In this document: in pieces, positions 15,888-24,937 of the stretch
Position numbering within the stretch: the stretch's first letter is position 1
How the letters are laid out: each line of letters opens with the position of its first letter
Source: Streptomyces bobili
Lineage (GTDB): Bacteria > Actinomycetota > Actinomycetes > Streptomycetales > Streptomycetaceae
Reading direction: 5' to 3'
Length of the DNA stretch: 42,625 nt
Assembly: GCF_002154575.1 (NCBI RefSeq)
Contig: NZ_MUBA01000015.1
Span: forward strand, 1 to 42,625
Translations under genes and position numbers: made by a program
The notes under the pieces: generated by a model
What the model saw: the letters and a program-made list of their open reading frames with translations, nothing else
Database searches by the model: none
What the model was told of the DNA's origin: nothing

Positions 15888-18800
15888 TTACGCCCCCTTT
15901 CCGAGTACGAACTGCACGTCGCCGCCACCGATGTTCTGCACCTTGCGGCGCAGTTCACTGACCAGGAGGTCGCCGAACTTGCTGCCGTCCGAGCCAATCC
16001 GTACGACCCGCGGCGCTCGCCCCGTGCCGGACGTGCTGCGCCCGCTCGCGTCGAGCGCCCACGCGGACGGCGAGGGCGTCTCCACCAGCGACGACATCGA
16101 CCGGTTGACCGCCGTACGGCCCGACTCGATACCCCGCCGCAGGCCCTCAGCCGTGTAGGCACCCACAGCAGCCATCACCCGCGACGGGCTCTTGATACCG
16201 AGGGCCCTCTTGATGCTCTTCGACATCGACCGGGCGATCGTCAGCATCTGCCGCTCGATCGCCTTCTGCTGCGACTGCAACCCCCGCACGAGACCCTGTG
16301 CCGCCTGGATCCCTGCCCCATACATCGCGTTCCCGGCGGTCGAGCCTGCGTTGCCAGCCGCCTTCACCAGCGCCGACTGCTCGCTGTTGATCTGCTTGAT
16401 CTGGTTGGCCGACGCATGCGCCAGAGCAGCCGCAGCCGACGAGCCCTGGGCCACACCCGCCTGCGCGATCTGCGCAATCAGGTCGGCGCGGACACCCTTC
16501 GCCCGCAGCTTGGCCAGGTCCGCCGCGAACTTCTCGGCCGCCCGCCGGTTGGCGCGCAGGCTGTCGAGGATGGACTCGGCGCTGTTGCCCTCGCTGCCGG
16601 TCTGCGTGGTGATGTTCGCGGCGTCGAGGACGCCCTTCTTCACGTCCGCAGCCAGCTTGTCCCGCGCTGCGATGTACTCGGTGAGGCTCTTCTGCGCGGC
16701 TTTCAGCCGGGCCGCGACCTTCTCCTCCTGCGAGGCGAACTTCAGCAGCTTCTTTGTGCCCGCGCTGATCGTCGCGAGGGCCTTGGACCGCTTTTTTCCC
16801 GGGTTGAGGCCGTCGCGGATGATGTCGGCGAGCTTCGTTGACGCCGCCTTGACCTGCTTCGTCGACCCGGTGATGCCCGCGATCAGGCCGCGGGCGATCC
16901 AGCGGCCTTGCGCCGTCGTCACCTTCGACGGCGACGAGATGCCCAGCGCTTTCGCGATCGGGCCGGGGATCACGCTTTTTGCCCAGCTGCTGAGCTTGGA
17001 GGCCAGCCAGCCACCCATGCTCGACACACCAGCCCAGAGACCCTGGACGAGCTGGACACCCTTGATGACCAGCAGCCCGGTCATGCCGCCCATGGCCGAC
17101 ACGGCCCGGCCCGGGAGGCCCCGCACCCACGCGATGAACTCGCCGCCCCTCCTGGCCGCCGCGCTCTTGAAGGCGTTCCAGTGGTTGGACGCGGACGTTG
17201 CCAGGCTGGAGCCCATCGACGAGAGCGCGCTCGTGGTCCGGCCGGGCAGCCCTCTTACGGACGTCAGCCAGGAGTTCCACGTGCGGGACACCGGCCCGGA
17301 CACGTACTTCGACCACAGGCCGCCGAACCAACTGCCGATCGCGGTGCCCAGCACGGCCATGAACTGGCTGGCTTCGCTGGCTTTCTTCGACACCCAGCCG
17401 GTGAACGAGCTCCACCATTTCGGGATGTTCGTCTGGAGGGCGCTGATCAGCCTCCCGACGAAGCCAACCATGAGGGAGATCGCGACTGCGCTGATACCGG
17501 CCGCGACCAGCGCGGGCAGGGCGACGAGGGCGGTGAGGAACGCTCCCGCGATGGCGACGATCTTGAAGACGCCCATGGGATTCTGCATCACGTACTCGGC
17601 GATCTTCCCGCCGAGGCCAGCGACAGCACTGGCGATCTGCGGCGCAGCCTCGATCACCTTCTCGCCCAGCTTCTTGGCGATCAGCAGCGCGACTCCGGCG
17701 ATCCGCTCAGCGCCCCTCTCCCCGTCCTTCCCTGCCTCGTCCCACACCCCTCCGAGGAGCGACCTCGCCTTACTGCGGAACGTCGCCATGCTCGGCAGCA
17801 CCGTGCCACCGAGGAAGGTGACCACCTTCTGCTGCATGCCCCGCTTGAAGGCCTCCAGCTTGGTGCCCGCGTTGTCCCGCAGCGTGGTGCCCATCTTGTC
17901 TGCGGCACCGCCGACTTCACCGAGGGCCTTCGTCGCCTCGGACGGGTCCAGCGAGAAGAGCGCCTTCTGCGTGTCCTCGGCCTTCGTTCCGAACAAAGCC
18001 AGAGCGATCTGGGCCCGCTCTGCTGGGTCCTTGATGGTGCGCAGCCGGTCGAAGACCTGATCCAAGGCCTTGCGCGCCTTCGGGCCGCCCTCGGAGAACG
18101 CCTTCTGCATGGCTTTCCCGGACAGGCCGATCTTTCCGAACGCCTCGTCGACGGTCTTGCCGCCGCCCTGTGCGATCAGCACGAACTCCTTGAGGGAGTC
18201 CGCGATGACGTCCGTGTCCCTGGCGCCGGCCGCCATGCCCTGCGCCATCAGGCCTGTCACCTGCGGGGCGTCCACGCCGAGCTGCCGGAAGACCGTGCTG
18301 TATTCGTTGAACGTGTCCGCGAGGTCGTCGGCGCGCGGGCCCATCACCTGCATGCCGCGGGTCATCACGTCGAACGCGCTCTGGGCGTCCTTTGCCAGGC
18401 CGGTCTTGAGGATCTGCCCGATCGCGTTCGCCGACTGCCCCAGGTCCAGCTCGAACGTCGACGACAGGTCGGACAGGTTCGAGGAGATCGACTTGATCTG
18501 AGCGTTCGTCGCGTTCGGCGGCAGCAGCCCAGCGGCCATCGTCGCGGAGATCGCATCCGCAGCACCCTGGAAATCCTCGGTCACCGCGTCCGCATAGAGC
18601 TGGCCCGCGATCTTCCCGTACCGCTGCGCCTCCTTCGGGGTCTTCCCCATCTGAGCGCCAAGCCGGCCGACGATCCGCGACTGGTCCAGCGCCTCCGTGA
18701 TCCCCGCGACGAGGAGCGCGCCCGCTGCCGCGCCGGCCGCCGCCGCGGCCCCGCCCGCAATCGTCTTCAGCTTCTCCAGACGGGTGCCCGCCTCGGCAAC

Positions 18801-19190
18801 TCCCGCGTCCGCGCCGTCCGCAAGGCCCTCGCCGAGCCCGTCACCGGCCTGCTGCCCGGCCCGCTGGGCATCGTCCTGGAGACCGTGGAGGCCATCCGTG
18901 ACGCCATCGCCGATCTGTCGTCCTGCACGATGCGCCCGCGCCTCAGCCTCGGCGGCCGCCGCCGTGACGGCGTCGACGAGTTCGCCACGCATGTTGCGCC
19001 ACTGGCCGTCGGCGCCGCGGACCAGGCCCTCCCCGAGCTGCTGCCCGGCGGCCTGGCCCGCCCGCTCGGCGTCGTCACCCATGTGCTGCCCGGCCTGACG
19101 CATGGCCTGCTCGGCGCGGCGCAGGCCTGGGTGCACCCCACGGTCGTCGATGGTGATGATGCCGTTCAGTTCGCCGACAGTGAGCGCCAC
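15888..19190 (-). CDS. Tail tape measure protein
   Basis: 1100 residues from GTG 19190, 3 bases after the stop of the frameshifted chaperone. Known role: sets tail length and helps DNA cross the cell envelope. Support: length, place between chaperone and distal tail genes, long helical N-terminus rich in Ala/Gln/Gly (QAMRQAGQHMGDDAERAG), a hydrophobic segment at ~residue 150 and a cluster at ~545-590 (IVAIAGAFLTALVALPALVA). Also PhageMin_Tail-like sequence in the first half (ATMAAGLLPPNATNAQIKS, FRQLGVDAPQVTGLMAQGM) and repeated SIKRALGIKSPSRV/LGISSPSKV motifs. Confidence 0.94.
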   Translation of the reverse strand: MALTVGELNGIITIDDRGVHPGLRRAEQAMRQAGQHMGDDAERAGQAAGQQLGEGLVRGADGQWRNMRGELVDAVTAAAAEAEARAHRAGRQIGDGVTDGLHGLQDDAQRAGQQAGDGLGEGLADGADAGVAEAGTRLEKLKTIAGGAAAAAGAAAGALLVAGITEALDQSRIVGRLGAQMGKTPKEAQRYGKIAGQLYADAVTEDFQGAADAISATMAAGLLPPNATNAQIKSISSNLSDLSSTFELDLGQSANAIGQILKTGLAKDAQSAFDVMTRGMQVMGPRADDLADTFNEYSTVFRQLGVDAPQVTGLMAQGMAAGARDTDVIADSLKEFVLIAQGGGKTVDEAFGKIGLSGKAMQKAFSEGGPKARKALDQVFDRLRTIKDPAERAQIALALFGTKAEDTQKALFSLDPSEATKALGEVGGAADKMGTTLRDNAGTKLEAFKRGMQQKVVTFLGGTVLPSMATFRSKARSLLGGVWDEAGKDGERGAERIAGVALLIAKKLGEKVIEAAPQIASAVAGLGGKIAEYVMQNPMGVFKIVAIAGAFLTALVALPALVAAGISAVAISLMVGFVGRLISALQTNIPKWWSSFTGWVSKKASEASQFMAVLGTAIGSWFGGLWSKYVSGPVSRTWNSWLTSVRGLPGRTTSALSSMGSSLATSASNHWNAFKSAAARRGGEFIAWVRGLPGRAVSAMGGMTGLLVIKGVQLVQGLWAGVSSMGGWLASKLSSWAKSVIPGPIAKALGISSPSKVTTAQGRWIARGLIAGITGSTKQVKAASTKLADIIRDGLNPGKKRSKALATISAGTKKLLKFASQEEKVAARLKAAQKSLTEYIAARDKLAADVKKGVLDAANITTQTGSEGNSAESILDSLRANRRAAEKFAADLAKLRAKGVRADLIAQIAQAGVAQGSSAAAALAHASANQIKQINSEQSALVKAAGNAGSTAGNAMYGAGIQAAQGLVRGLQSQQKAIERQMLTIARSMSKSIKRALGIKSPSRVMAAVGAYTAEGLRRGIESGRTAVNRSMSSLVETPSPSAWALDASGRSTSGTGRAPRVVRIGSDGSKFGDLLVSELRRKVQNIGGGDVQFVLGKGA

Positions 19191-19193
19191 GGT

Positions 19194-19933
19194 CTACCCC
19201 CTTCGTCGGGCTGGGTCCTCAGGAGGGTTGAAGCAGCGCTGGAGGCGCGACTCGGTCGACAGCAGGCCGAGGATTCGGAGTTGGAGCCAGCGCCATGTGC
19301 GGGCGCGGAGGATGCCGGACTCGACGTCGATTCCGTACGTCTCGTGGAGGTCAGCCTCGATAAGGACCCACTCGGCAAGGAGCTTGTGCCAGCTCAGATC
19401 GGTCGGGGGGCCCGGCCTTGTCCGCCCCTGCTTCGCCGTTGAGACGCCGCCCTCGTACCACTCGTAGAGGCCTGTGACGGGGTCCCGTTCGCCGCACCCT
19501 TTACCGAGGAGGCGCGCGAGATCTGCCGACGCTCCGCCCGGTTCCTCCCCGCTTTTCCCGGGGCCTCGCCGGTGCGCCAGTACTCCAGGGCCGTCTCAGC
19601 GTCAGCGGTGATCCAGAACATGCTGGTCAGGGCGACGTGCTTGAACATCGACCAGGAGACCTCGGCGCGCAGCCGGTCGTAGGCGTCGCCCAGGCAAAGC
19701 CGGTACAGATCCTGTTCCTCGTCGTCGTCGAGGACCGGCTGCTCCGGCACGCTGCCGCCCGCGGCGAGCCGAGCGGCCAGCGTCGTGATCCGCTCGATCC
19801 GGATGCCCGCCTCGGCTGTGGGATCCGGGATGTGGTACTCGCGGGTGCGTCCGTCGCGGCCGGTGACGGGCAGGGTGAGACCGTCATCGAGGAAGTCGTC
19901 CAGCGCCTCAAACTGGGTGGCAGTCCCGGCCAT
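19194..19933 (-). CDS. Tail assembly chaperone, gpG-T type, -1 frameshift fusion
   Basis: Two overlapping products. The short form (19394-19933, 179 residues) starts at ATG 19933, overlapping the major tail stop (TGATG). The long form shifts to the -1 frame at the heptamer G GGA AAA (minus strand 19559 to 19553). The new frame reads SGEEPGGASADLARLLGKG, later DPVTGLYEWYEGG and WRWLQLRILGLLSTESRLQ, and ends at 19194, about 246 residues in all. The -1 extension has no start of its own and looks genuinely protein-like. The short form's last ~50 residues are basic and Ser-rich. Such proteins bind the tape measure and recruit tail subunits. Confidence 0.88.
19553..19559 (-). promoter_or_regulatory. 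Programmed -1 frameshift site
   Basis: GGGAAAA in frame G-GGA-AAA fits the X-XXY-YYZ slippery rule. Slippage lets translation leave the short chaperone frame and enter the frame ending at 19194. A one-base variant of the lambda site (GGTAAAG) also occurs at about 19498-19504, but the upstream heptamer is the better match. Confidence 0.8.
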
Positions 19934-20406
19934 CAGGCGACCGGGTTCGTGATGAGGAGCAGCGGACCGTTGCCGGTGAGGGTGACCTCGACCTGGTCCA
20001 GCGCGGTCGTCTCCCCGCCGGACGGCGCCCACGTGACGATCGCGGTGCCCTCGTACGCCTCGGGGAGACCGTCGCGGTCGTAGTAGCGGACGTGGACCTC
20101 GGAGGCGGACCCGGAGGAGAACGACGCGATCCTCAAGGCCTCGTGGGTGGGGTGGTACACCTTCACCTGGTCGTTGATGCGCCGGTTGATGGTGAGAGAC
20201 ACCTCCCAGGCCTGGCCGGTCTTGGTGTTGCCCGCCCAGCCGCCGGAGTCGTAGTCCGAGCTGTCCTCGATGTTCGGCTCGGCGCTCGGCGAGAAGTCCG
20301 TGACGCCGATGATGTTCTGCCAGTCCGACCCGTCCTTCGCGGCCGACGTATCGATGTCGATCTTCCAGCGCCTCGCGAGCGCGTTCGTGGGCGTGGGAGT
20401 GCTCAT
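19933..20406 (-). CDS. Major tail protein
   Basis: 157 residues from ATG 20406. Position (directly before the tail assembly chaperone), size and beta-rich sequence (WKIDIDTSAAKDGSDWQNI, WEVSLTINRRINDQVKVYH, ALDQVEVTLTGNGPLLLI) fit the tube-forming protein of siphovirus tails. The stop overlaps the chaperone start, so expression is coupled. Confidence 0.87.
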   Translation of the reverse strand: MSTPTPTNALARRWKIDIDTSAAKDGSDWQNIIGVTDFSPSAEPNIEDSSDYDSGGWAGNTKTGQAWEVSLTINRRINDQVKVYHPTHEALRIASFSSGSASEVHVRYYDRDGLPEAYEGTAIVTWAPSGGETTALDQVEVTLTGNGPLLLITNPVA

Positions 20407-20419
20407 CTGGCGGTTCCTC

Positions 20420-20854
20420 TCAATCGATCAGGTGGGGCCCAGGCCTGTCGGTCCGGAAGTAGTAATTGCTGGTCAGCTCCATACGCCCGTGAGCGTCCTG
20501 ACCGATCCACGCCTGCGACTGCCGCCACGACAGGACGACAGAGACGCCGCCCACGACGTAGTGGCGGCGCATGTGGAGGGCGTCCCGGACGGCGTCGGCC
20601 ATGTCGTCGATCGCGTCCGGGTAGCGGCCGGCGCGCATGCGGAGCTGCACGCCGATGGTCGTGTCGGTGCGGTCGGTGTCCTCGACCGGATAGGCGGTGA
20701 TGCCTATGGCCCGATCCGGGAAGTCCGGGGTGACGCCCCGGAAGATCCCTGTCGCCGGGTCCTCGATCACCCCGTCCGGGTCGAACACGCCGACGCCGGC
20801 CTCAGCGAGGAGACCGGCGATTCCGTCGAGGAGGCTGCTGGTGTATCCGCTCAT
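20420..20854 (-). CDS. Tail terminator-like / minor capsid protein
   Basis: 144 residues from ATG 20854, overlapping the upstream stop (ATGA). Sequence features: SLLDGIAGLLAEAGVGVFDP at the N-terminus, AIGITAYPVEDTD, then VGGVSVVLSWRQSQAWIGQD. This alpha-beta layout, with a helix then strands, is that of tail terminator (gpU/DUF3168-like) proteins that close the tail tube at the head-proximal end. Its place just before the major tail gene agrees. Confidence 0.75.
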   Translation of the reverse strand: MSGYTSSLLDGIAGLLAEAGVGVFDPDGVIEDPATGIFRGVTPDFPDRAIGITAYPVEDTDRTDTTIGVQLRMRAGRYPDAIDDMADAVRDALHMRRHYVVGGVSVVLSWRQSQAWIGQDAHGRMELTSNYYFRTDRPGPHLID

Positions 20855-21201
20855 CGCATCGCCCGCCTGATCTGGGCAGCGATGATCGTGGCGACCTCGG
20901 CGCGCGAGGCGTTCAGGGGGTTCTCCAGGTACTTCGCGGTACGGCCTGGAGCGTGGCGGTAATCGAGTTCCTCGTGCTGCCGGACGGCGTACGGGGTGTC
21001 GTAGCTGACCACTGCGGTCAGCGTCGACCCGTCCACGCTGACCGTGCCGGAGTTCTGGAGCGGTCCCTCGTCGAGCGGCACGACCTCCTGCGCCTGTTGC
21101 AACACGTGCTCGGCGGCGAGGAGGAGCCCTCGTGCGGCACCCCTGCGCATCTGCTCAACGGCCGGCGCGGCGTTGAAGTGCAGTCGGAACGTCCGGGCCA
21201 T
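20851..21201 (-). CDS. HK97 gp10-like / minor capsid component
   Basis: 116 residues from ATG 21201. The helical N-terminal half (AVEQMRRGAARGLLLAAEHVLQQA) and the DTPYAVRQHEELDYRHAPGRT motif match small neck or tail-completion proteins of the HK97 gp10/minor capsid group. The motif YAVRQHE.L.Y.H..G is a good signature for this group. It is coupled to the next gene by an ATGA overlap. Confidence 0.78.
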   Translation of the reverse strand: MARTFRLHFNAAPAVEQMRRGAARGLLLAAEHVLQQAQEVVPLDEGPLQNSGTVSVDGSTLTAVVSYDTPYAVRQHEELDYRHAPGRTAKYLENPLNASRAEVATIIAAQIRRAMR

Positions 21202-21211
21202 GGCCGCCTCC

Positions 21212-21532
21212 CTATTCGAGTTGGATCTCGGTGTGGTTGGGGGTGCCGAGCCCGCGGCCGTCGCGGCGCTTCGTGAGAATCACCTTCGTGACCCGCCCGG
21301 ACGGCAGCGTCACCCGCGACAGGGGCGGCGCCGACTGCTCCTCCGGCCCGGCATAGGCGGTCGACGTGCTCGTGGTCTGCTCGCTCGCCGGGGACCGGAC
21401 CCCGCGGGTCTGCTCGTCGACAAGGCAGCGCACCTCACGTGGAGGCCCGTAGCGGGGGCCCTTGCTGGTGTCGCCGAGGTAGTCCTCGATCCTGATCGTG
21501 TGAACGAGGAAGCGGCGCGGGAGGCTGGCCAT
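21212..21532 (-). CDS. Head closure (stopper) protein
   Basis: 106 residues from ATG 21532, overlapping the connector stop (TGATG). Small beta-rich protein (HTIRIEDYLGDTSKGPRYG, RVTLPSGRVTKVILTKRRDG, HTEIQLE) in the position of the head completion/stopper protein that seals the connector after packaging. Family placement rests mostly on position and size. Confidence 0.7.
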   Translation of the reverse strand: MASLPRRFLVHTIRIEDYLGDTSKGPRYGPPREVRCLVDEQTRGVRSPASEQTTSTSTAYAGPEEQSAPPLSRVTLPSGRVTKVILTKRRDGRGLGTPNHTEIQLE

Positions 21533-22203
21533 CAGCAGCCCGACCAGGCGACCATGCGGAACTTCGAGGCGGGCAACGCCTGCAAGGCCCGGCTGAGCTT
21601 CGGCGCGTAGTACGACGGACCGGACCGGTTATCGCCCGCACCGAACTGCAAGCTGACCGAGCCGATCGTGACGCCCTGGAGCGGGCCGGAGATGTCGGTC
21701 TCCTCACCGACCTCCCCCCAGAACTGCACCTGCGCGCACACGGCTTCGGCGAACGCTGCCGCCACCTCGCTGTCGGTCGGCATGCCGGTGACGCTGTCGA
21801 CGTCGTACACGGCCGGGGTGAGGAAGTCCCGGTCGAGCATCCGTGAGGCCTCCAGCAGCAGCCGCGCCGAGTCCAGCGGAGGCGCTTCCCCCAGGTACTC
21901 GGCGAGCTGGGTCGTCGTGGCGTACGTGCGCCCGCCCGCGGGAACCGTGCCGGGAACCGGAGCGACGGACACCAGCTGGTGCGTGATGCCCGCTCCGGCA
22001 CCGGTCACCGTCCACGACAGCCGCCACACCCCAGCCGAGGTGTACGTGACGGTCGCCGTCCACGTTGCCCCGTCGTCGGCCGTACCGGTTGGAGCCGAGG
22101 TGGCGACGCCGGACGGGGAGGTGATGGCGAGGGTTGCCAGGGTGGTCTCGTTGTGCGGGTCGACGGTCAGGGTGACGGTGACGCTGTCTCCCACATCGGG
22201 CAT
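21532..22203 (-). CDS. Head-tail adaptor with N-terminal Ig-like domain
   Basis: 223 residues from ATG 22203. The first ~85 residues form an Ig-like beta domain (DSVTVTLTVDPHNETTLATL, VTYTSAGVWRLSWTVTGAGA). From about residue 92 the sequence changes to an adaptor-type helical domain (YATTTQLAEYLGEAPPLDSA, RLLLEASRMLDRDFLTPAVY, SEVAAAFAEAVCAQVQFWGE), which in related phages binds the portal. The Ig part could decorate the neck. The stop is coupled to the head closure gene. Confidence 0.8.
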   Translation of the reverse strand: MPDVGDSVTVTLTVDPHNETTLATLAITSPSGVATSAPTGTADDGATWTATVTYTSAGVWRLSWTVTGAGAGITHQLVSVAPVPGTVPAGGRTYATTTQLAEYLGEAPPLDSARLLLEASRMLDRDFLTPAVYDVDSVTGMPTDSEVAAAFAEAVCAQVQFWGEVGEETDISGPLQGVTIGSVSLQFGAGDNRSGPSYYAPKLSRALQALPASKFRMVAWSGC

Positions 22204-22271
22204 GGCGCCTCCTCACATGGGCGCGCGCGGGAGGCCCGCCGCCGGGGCCTCCTCACGCGCGGTCGGGTCGG

Positions 22272-22781
22272 CTACGCGGACGCGCCGATGATGTGGATGT
22301 CGTACGTCACCGACGTGCCAGCACCCGAGTTGGCGACCTTCAGCAGGTCGCCGGTCGAGGCCGTGACCGCGTACCCGGTCGCGTCCGCCACCCCTGTACC
22401 GGCCGCGAAGAACGCGCCCGGACGCAGGGTCACGGTGCCCGTTGCGGACAGCAGCGTCGCCCACGGGTTCGTTGCCGCACCCACGACCACGTTGTTCGCG
22501 TTCCCGGCCGCCGCGGCGATCACGATGCCCTTGATACGGGCGAAGGTGATCGCCGTGCCGAACGCGTCGAGGAGCACCCCCGCCAGGTCGAGATCCTCAG
22601 TCGCCGACGCGGCCAGAGTGCGCCGGTCGGAGAAGATGCGGTCCGCCTTGCCGGCGGCCGTTCCGGTGCTCAGGGACATGGCCCTCGACAGCGACTGCTT
22701 GGCGCTGCCGGTGCCGAGGTCGAGGGCCTGCGTCAGCTCGCCGAACGCACTGACGGCGAGCATCGCTCCAGAGAGTGGCAT
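22272..22781 (-). CDS. Capsid decoration- or head-fibre-like protein
   Basis: 169 residues from ATG 22781. Ala/Thr/Gly-rich and beta-strand-rich (FAVSAFGEL-type start; TATGTVTLRPGAFFAAGTG, GTSVTYDIHIIGASA). It lies between capsid and connector genes, where decoration proteins are found. No named family recognised. Confidence 0.6.
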   Translation of the reverse strand: MPLSGAMLAVSAFGELTQALDLGTGSAKQSLSRAMSLSTGTAAGKADRIFSDRRTLAASATEDLDLAGVLLDAFGTAITFARIKGIVIAAAAGNANNVVVGAATNPWATLLSATGTVTLRPGAFFAAGTGVADATGYAVTASTGDLLKVANSGAGTSVTYDIHIIGASA

Positions 22782-22796
22782 ATCAGGTCCTCCCGA

Positions 22797-23363
22797 TCAG
22801 GTCGCGATGACGAGCGGCACGTGCCGCTTGAAGGCGGGCGTGGCGATCGTCGCCGGGGCGGTGCCGGTCAGCGTGCTGCCCGACGTCTGCGACAGGTTGC
22901 CCTCGCCGGTGAGGACCGGCTTCGCGCCGAGCGAGCCCACCAGCGTGGGCACCGTGGACGCGGTCACCGACAGCGCCGCGTAGTAGATGCCGCTCTTGGT
23001 GATCCGCTGCGCGGTCGCCAGAGCGAGCGTCTTCGCGGTGTCCGCCGCCCACGCCGCGGTCAGCTGGTCTGCGGACTGTGCGAGCAGCACGCCGGCGCCG
23101 TTGTAGAGCGCCGCGAAGTAGTTCGTCGGCGAGGCCGCGGCCGTCCCGGCGGAGATGAACGTCAGGTTGCTGATGAGGTCGCCGTCCTGGAGGTACAGGG
23201 CGACGGAGCACATGACGCCGGTTGCCGCCGCGGGGACGTCGTCCAGGGCCACGCGGGGCAGGTTGGCCCGGTGGAAGGTGACGTCCGGGTCCGGGCGGCC
23301 GGCCGAGTTGAGCCAGCCGAGGTCGTTGCGGGGGTTCCCCTTGAACGTGCCGAGGAGCGTCAC
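22797..23363 (-). CDS. Capsid-proximal structural protein (decoration/spike candidate)
   Basis: 188 residues from GTG 23363, overlapping the upstream stop (GTGA). Beta-rich, low in charge (LPRVALDDVPAAATGVMCSV, LYLQDGDLISNLTFISAGTA, GIYYAALSVTASTVPTLVGS). The repeated small-residue strands resemble head-fibre or decoration domains. It forms a pair with the next gene in the same place. Function inferred from context. Confidence 0.6.
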   Translation of the reverse strand: MTLLGTFKGNPRNDLGWLNSAGRPDPDVTFHRANLPRVALDDVPAAATGVMCSVALYLQDGDLISNLTFISAGTAAASPTNYFAALYNGAGVLLAQSADQLTAAWAADTAKTLALATAQRITKSGIYYAALSVTASTVPTLVGSLGAKPVLTGEGNLSQTSGSTLTGTAPATIATPAFKRHVPLVIAT

Positions 23364-23860
23364 TGCTCGGCTCCCTTCGTGTCGTCTCCGCCGGCCTGCG
23401 GCGCAGGGGTGGTCTTCCGCTCGTAGGCGGCGATCTTCTGGCGGTCCTTGCCCGCGGCCTCGGCGGCCTTGATGCGCGCGACTTCCTCGTCGTCGACCTG
23501 GTCGAGGTAGGCGAGGACGTCGTCCTGGCTGCGCTTCGACGGGTCGTAGTCGACCGGGGTCACGGGCACCGTCTGGACGCCCATGCCGAAGCCGACCGAC
23601 GGTGCGGAGCCGTGGCCGAGGTTGGTCAGCGCGTCGACCGTGCCGCCGTCGGTGGAAGTGGCCTCGGTGTTCTCTTCCGTGGCCTCGTCGGCGGGAAAGA
23701 TGCCGTACGCCTGCCGGCGGAAATACTCGATCGCGGCGCGGCCCTCCTTCGTGGAGTCGTCCACGAAGCCGGTGCCCTTGTTGAAGGACACGCCGACGGA
23801 CTCGCCCGTGTAGCTGCGCACGGGGGCTTCGATCCGGAACTTGTTCGTCATGCTGATCAC
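23360..23860 (-). CDS. Head-associated protein downstream of the capsid gene
   Basis: 166 residues from GTG 23860, which overlaps the capsid stop (GTGA) and has a GAAGGTG ribosome site; ATG 23851 is the alternative. The N-terminal part (FRIEAPVRSYTGESVGVSFN) is a strand-rich domain. The rest is acidic and likely flexible (TEENTEATSTDGG; DQVDDEEVARIKAAEAAGKD). Similar proteins follow major capsid genes in actinophages. Role unknown. Confidence 0.65.
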   Translation of the reverse strand: MISMTNKFRIEAPVRSYTGESVGVSFNKGTGFVDDSTKEGRAAIEYFRRQAYGIFPADEATEENTEATSTDGGTVDALTNLGHGSAPSVGFGMGVQTVPVTPVDYDPSKRSQDDVLAYLDQVDDEEVARIKAAEAAGKDRQKIAAYERKTTPAPQAGGDDTKGAEQ

Positions 23861-24921
23861 CGCACCTTCACGTTGCGCAGGACGCCGCAGGACTTCGTGT
23901 TGCGGAGGACGGCCGCGACCGGGCCCATCTCGATCTCGCCACTCTTGACGGCGCCGGGCTGGGTGAAGTCGGGCAGGTAGGTCTCGACGAGCGGAGCGCC
24001 CGCCATCGACGCCCCGTGGAAGGCGTCCAGGCCCAGGCTCACGGCGTAGATGTCGGTGAGGCCGGTGATGGTGCCACCCGCGCCGCCGCCGTCGGTGTCC
24101 GCCGACCGGATCGGGATGATCGGGGCGGATCCGTCGGAACGGTCGCCGAGGTCGACGAGGACCCAGTCGCCGTACCGCTCGACCAGCATGCCGAGGCTGT
24201 TGCGGTCGGAGGTGAACTGAGTCGCGCGTCGGGCGAGCGACTTGATGCGGGCGATCGACGTGGTGTTGCCGAGGATTGCCTTCACGCCGGCCGGGATGGA
24301 GCCGTCGGCGCCAGTGTCACCGGATCCGGTCTGCGATCCCATGATCCTGCTGAGGAAGTCGTCGAACGAGTCGAAAGCCGCCATGGCCAGGTCCTCGGAC
24401 GTGACCCCTGCGGGCGACCAGTTGAGGTATCCGGTCGCGGTGCCCTCGGCGAGCGGCAGGTACTCGGTGGACTGGCCCGTGAGCGCCTTGTCGAGGCCGT
24501 CGAAGCCGGCGTCGTCGACGGCGGTGTCGCCGAGGATCAGTTCCTGCTGGAAGCGGGTCCGCATCGAGGTCAGCTTCTGCGCGAGCTGGAAGCTGATCTC
24601 GTTCGAGGCGGCCGGGCCGAGCCGGGCCAGCTTCCGGTCGACGGTGAACGCGCCGCCCAGCGGGTGCAGTTCCACGCTTTTGCGCTCGCGGGTCGCCTGG
24701 TTGGGGACGTACTCCTCGTTGAACCGGCGGAACGACACCGAGGACGGCGCCAGCAGCCGGGTGTAGCCGTAGGTGAGGGAGCTGTCGCCCGTACCCGGGG
24801 TCGCCGTGTCGTCCCACACGAAGTTGTTGAAGAGCCACGAGTTGCGGCGGAGGTTGTCGATGACGGCGAAGTCGATGTCCGCCTGGGTGTTGAGCTGCGC
24901 CTGAGCGAGCGTCACGGGCAT
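23857..24921 (-). CDS. Major capsid protein (HK97 fold)
   Basis: 354 residues from ATG 24921. It follows the scaffold gene and shows the expected layout: an N-arm (VTLAQAQLNTQADIDFAVID), an E-loop/P-domain region (ELHPLGGAFTVDRKLARLG, SFQLAQKLTSMRTRFQQELI), an A-domain (AILGNTTSIARIKSLARRAT) and a C-terminal strand (SGEIEMGPVAAVLRNTKSCGV). It assembles the icosahedral shell. No delta-domain protease is seen nearby, consistent with a separate scaffold. Confidence 0.92.
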   Translation of the reverse strand: MPVTLAQAQLNTQADIDFAVIDNLRRNSWLFNNFVWDDTATPGTGDSSLTYGYTRLLAPSSVSFRRFNEEYVPNQATRERKSVELHPLGGAFTVDRKLARLGPAASNEISFQLAQKLTSMRTRFQQELILGDTAVDDAGFDGLDKALTGQSTEYLPLAEGTATGYLNWSPAGVTSEDLAMAAFDSFDDFLSRIMGSQTGSGDTGADGSIPAGVKAILGNTTSIARIKSLARRATQFTSDRNSLGMLVERYGDWVLVDLGDRSDGSAPIIPIRSADTDGGGAGGTITGLTDIYAVSLGLDAFHGASMAGAPLVETYLPDFTQPGAVKSGEIEMGPVAAVLRNTKSCGVLRNVKVR

Positions 24922-24937
24922 GGGTTACTCCTGAGTG

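Noticed and set aside
19166..19378. Minus-strand 70-residue frame between chaperone and tape measure
   Set aside because: Ser-rich shadow; the region is explained by the -1 frameshift extension.
15888..19442. Long plus-strand open frames opposite the tape measure gene (16192-18060 and 16908-19442)
   Set aside because: Composition is that of reverse-strand shadows of GC-rich codons; no ribosome site, no domain, and the minus-strand tape measure explains the region.
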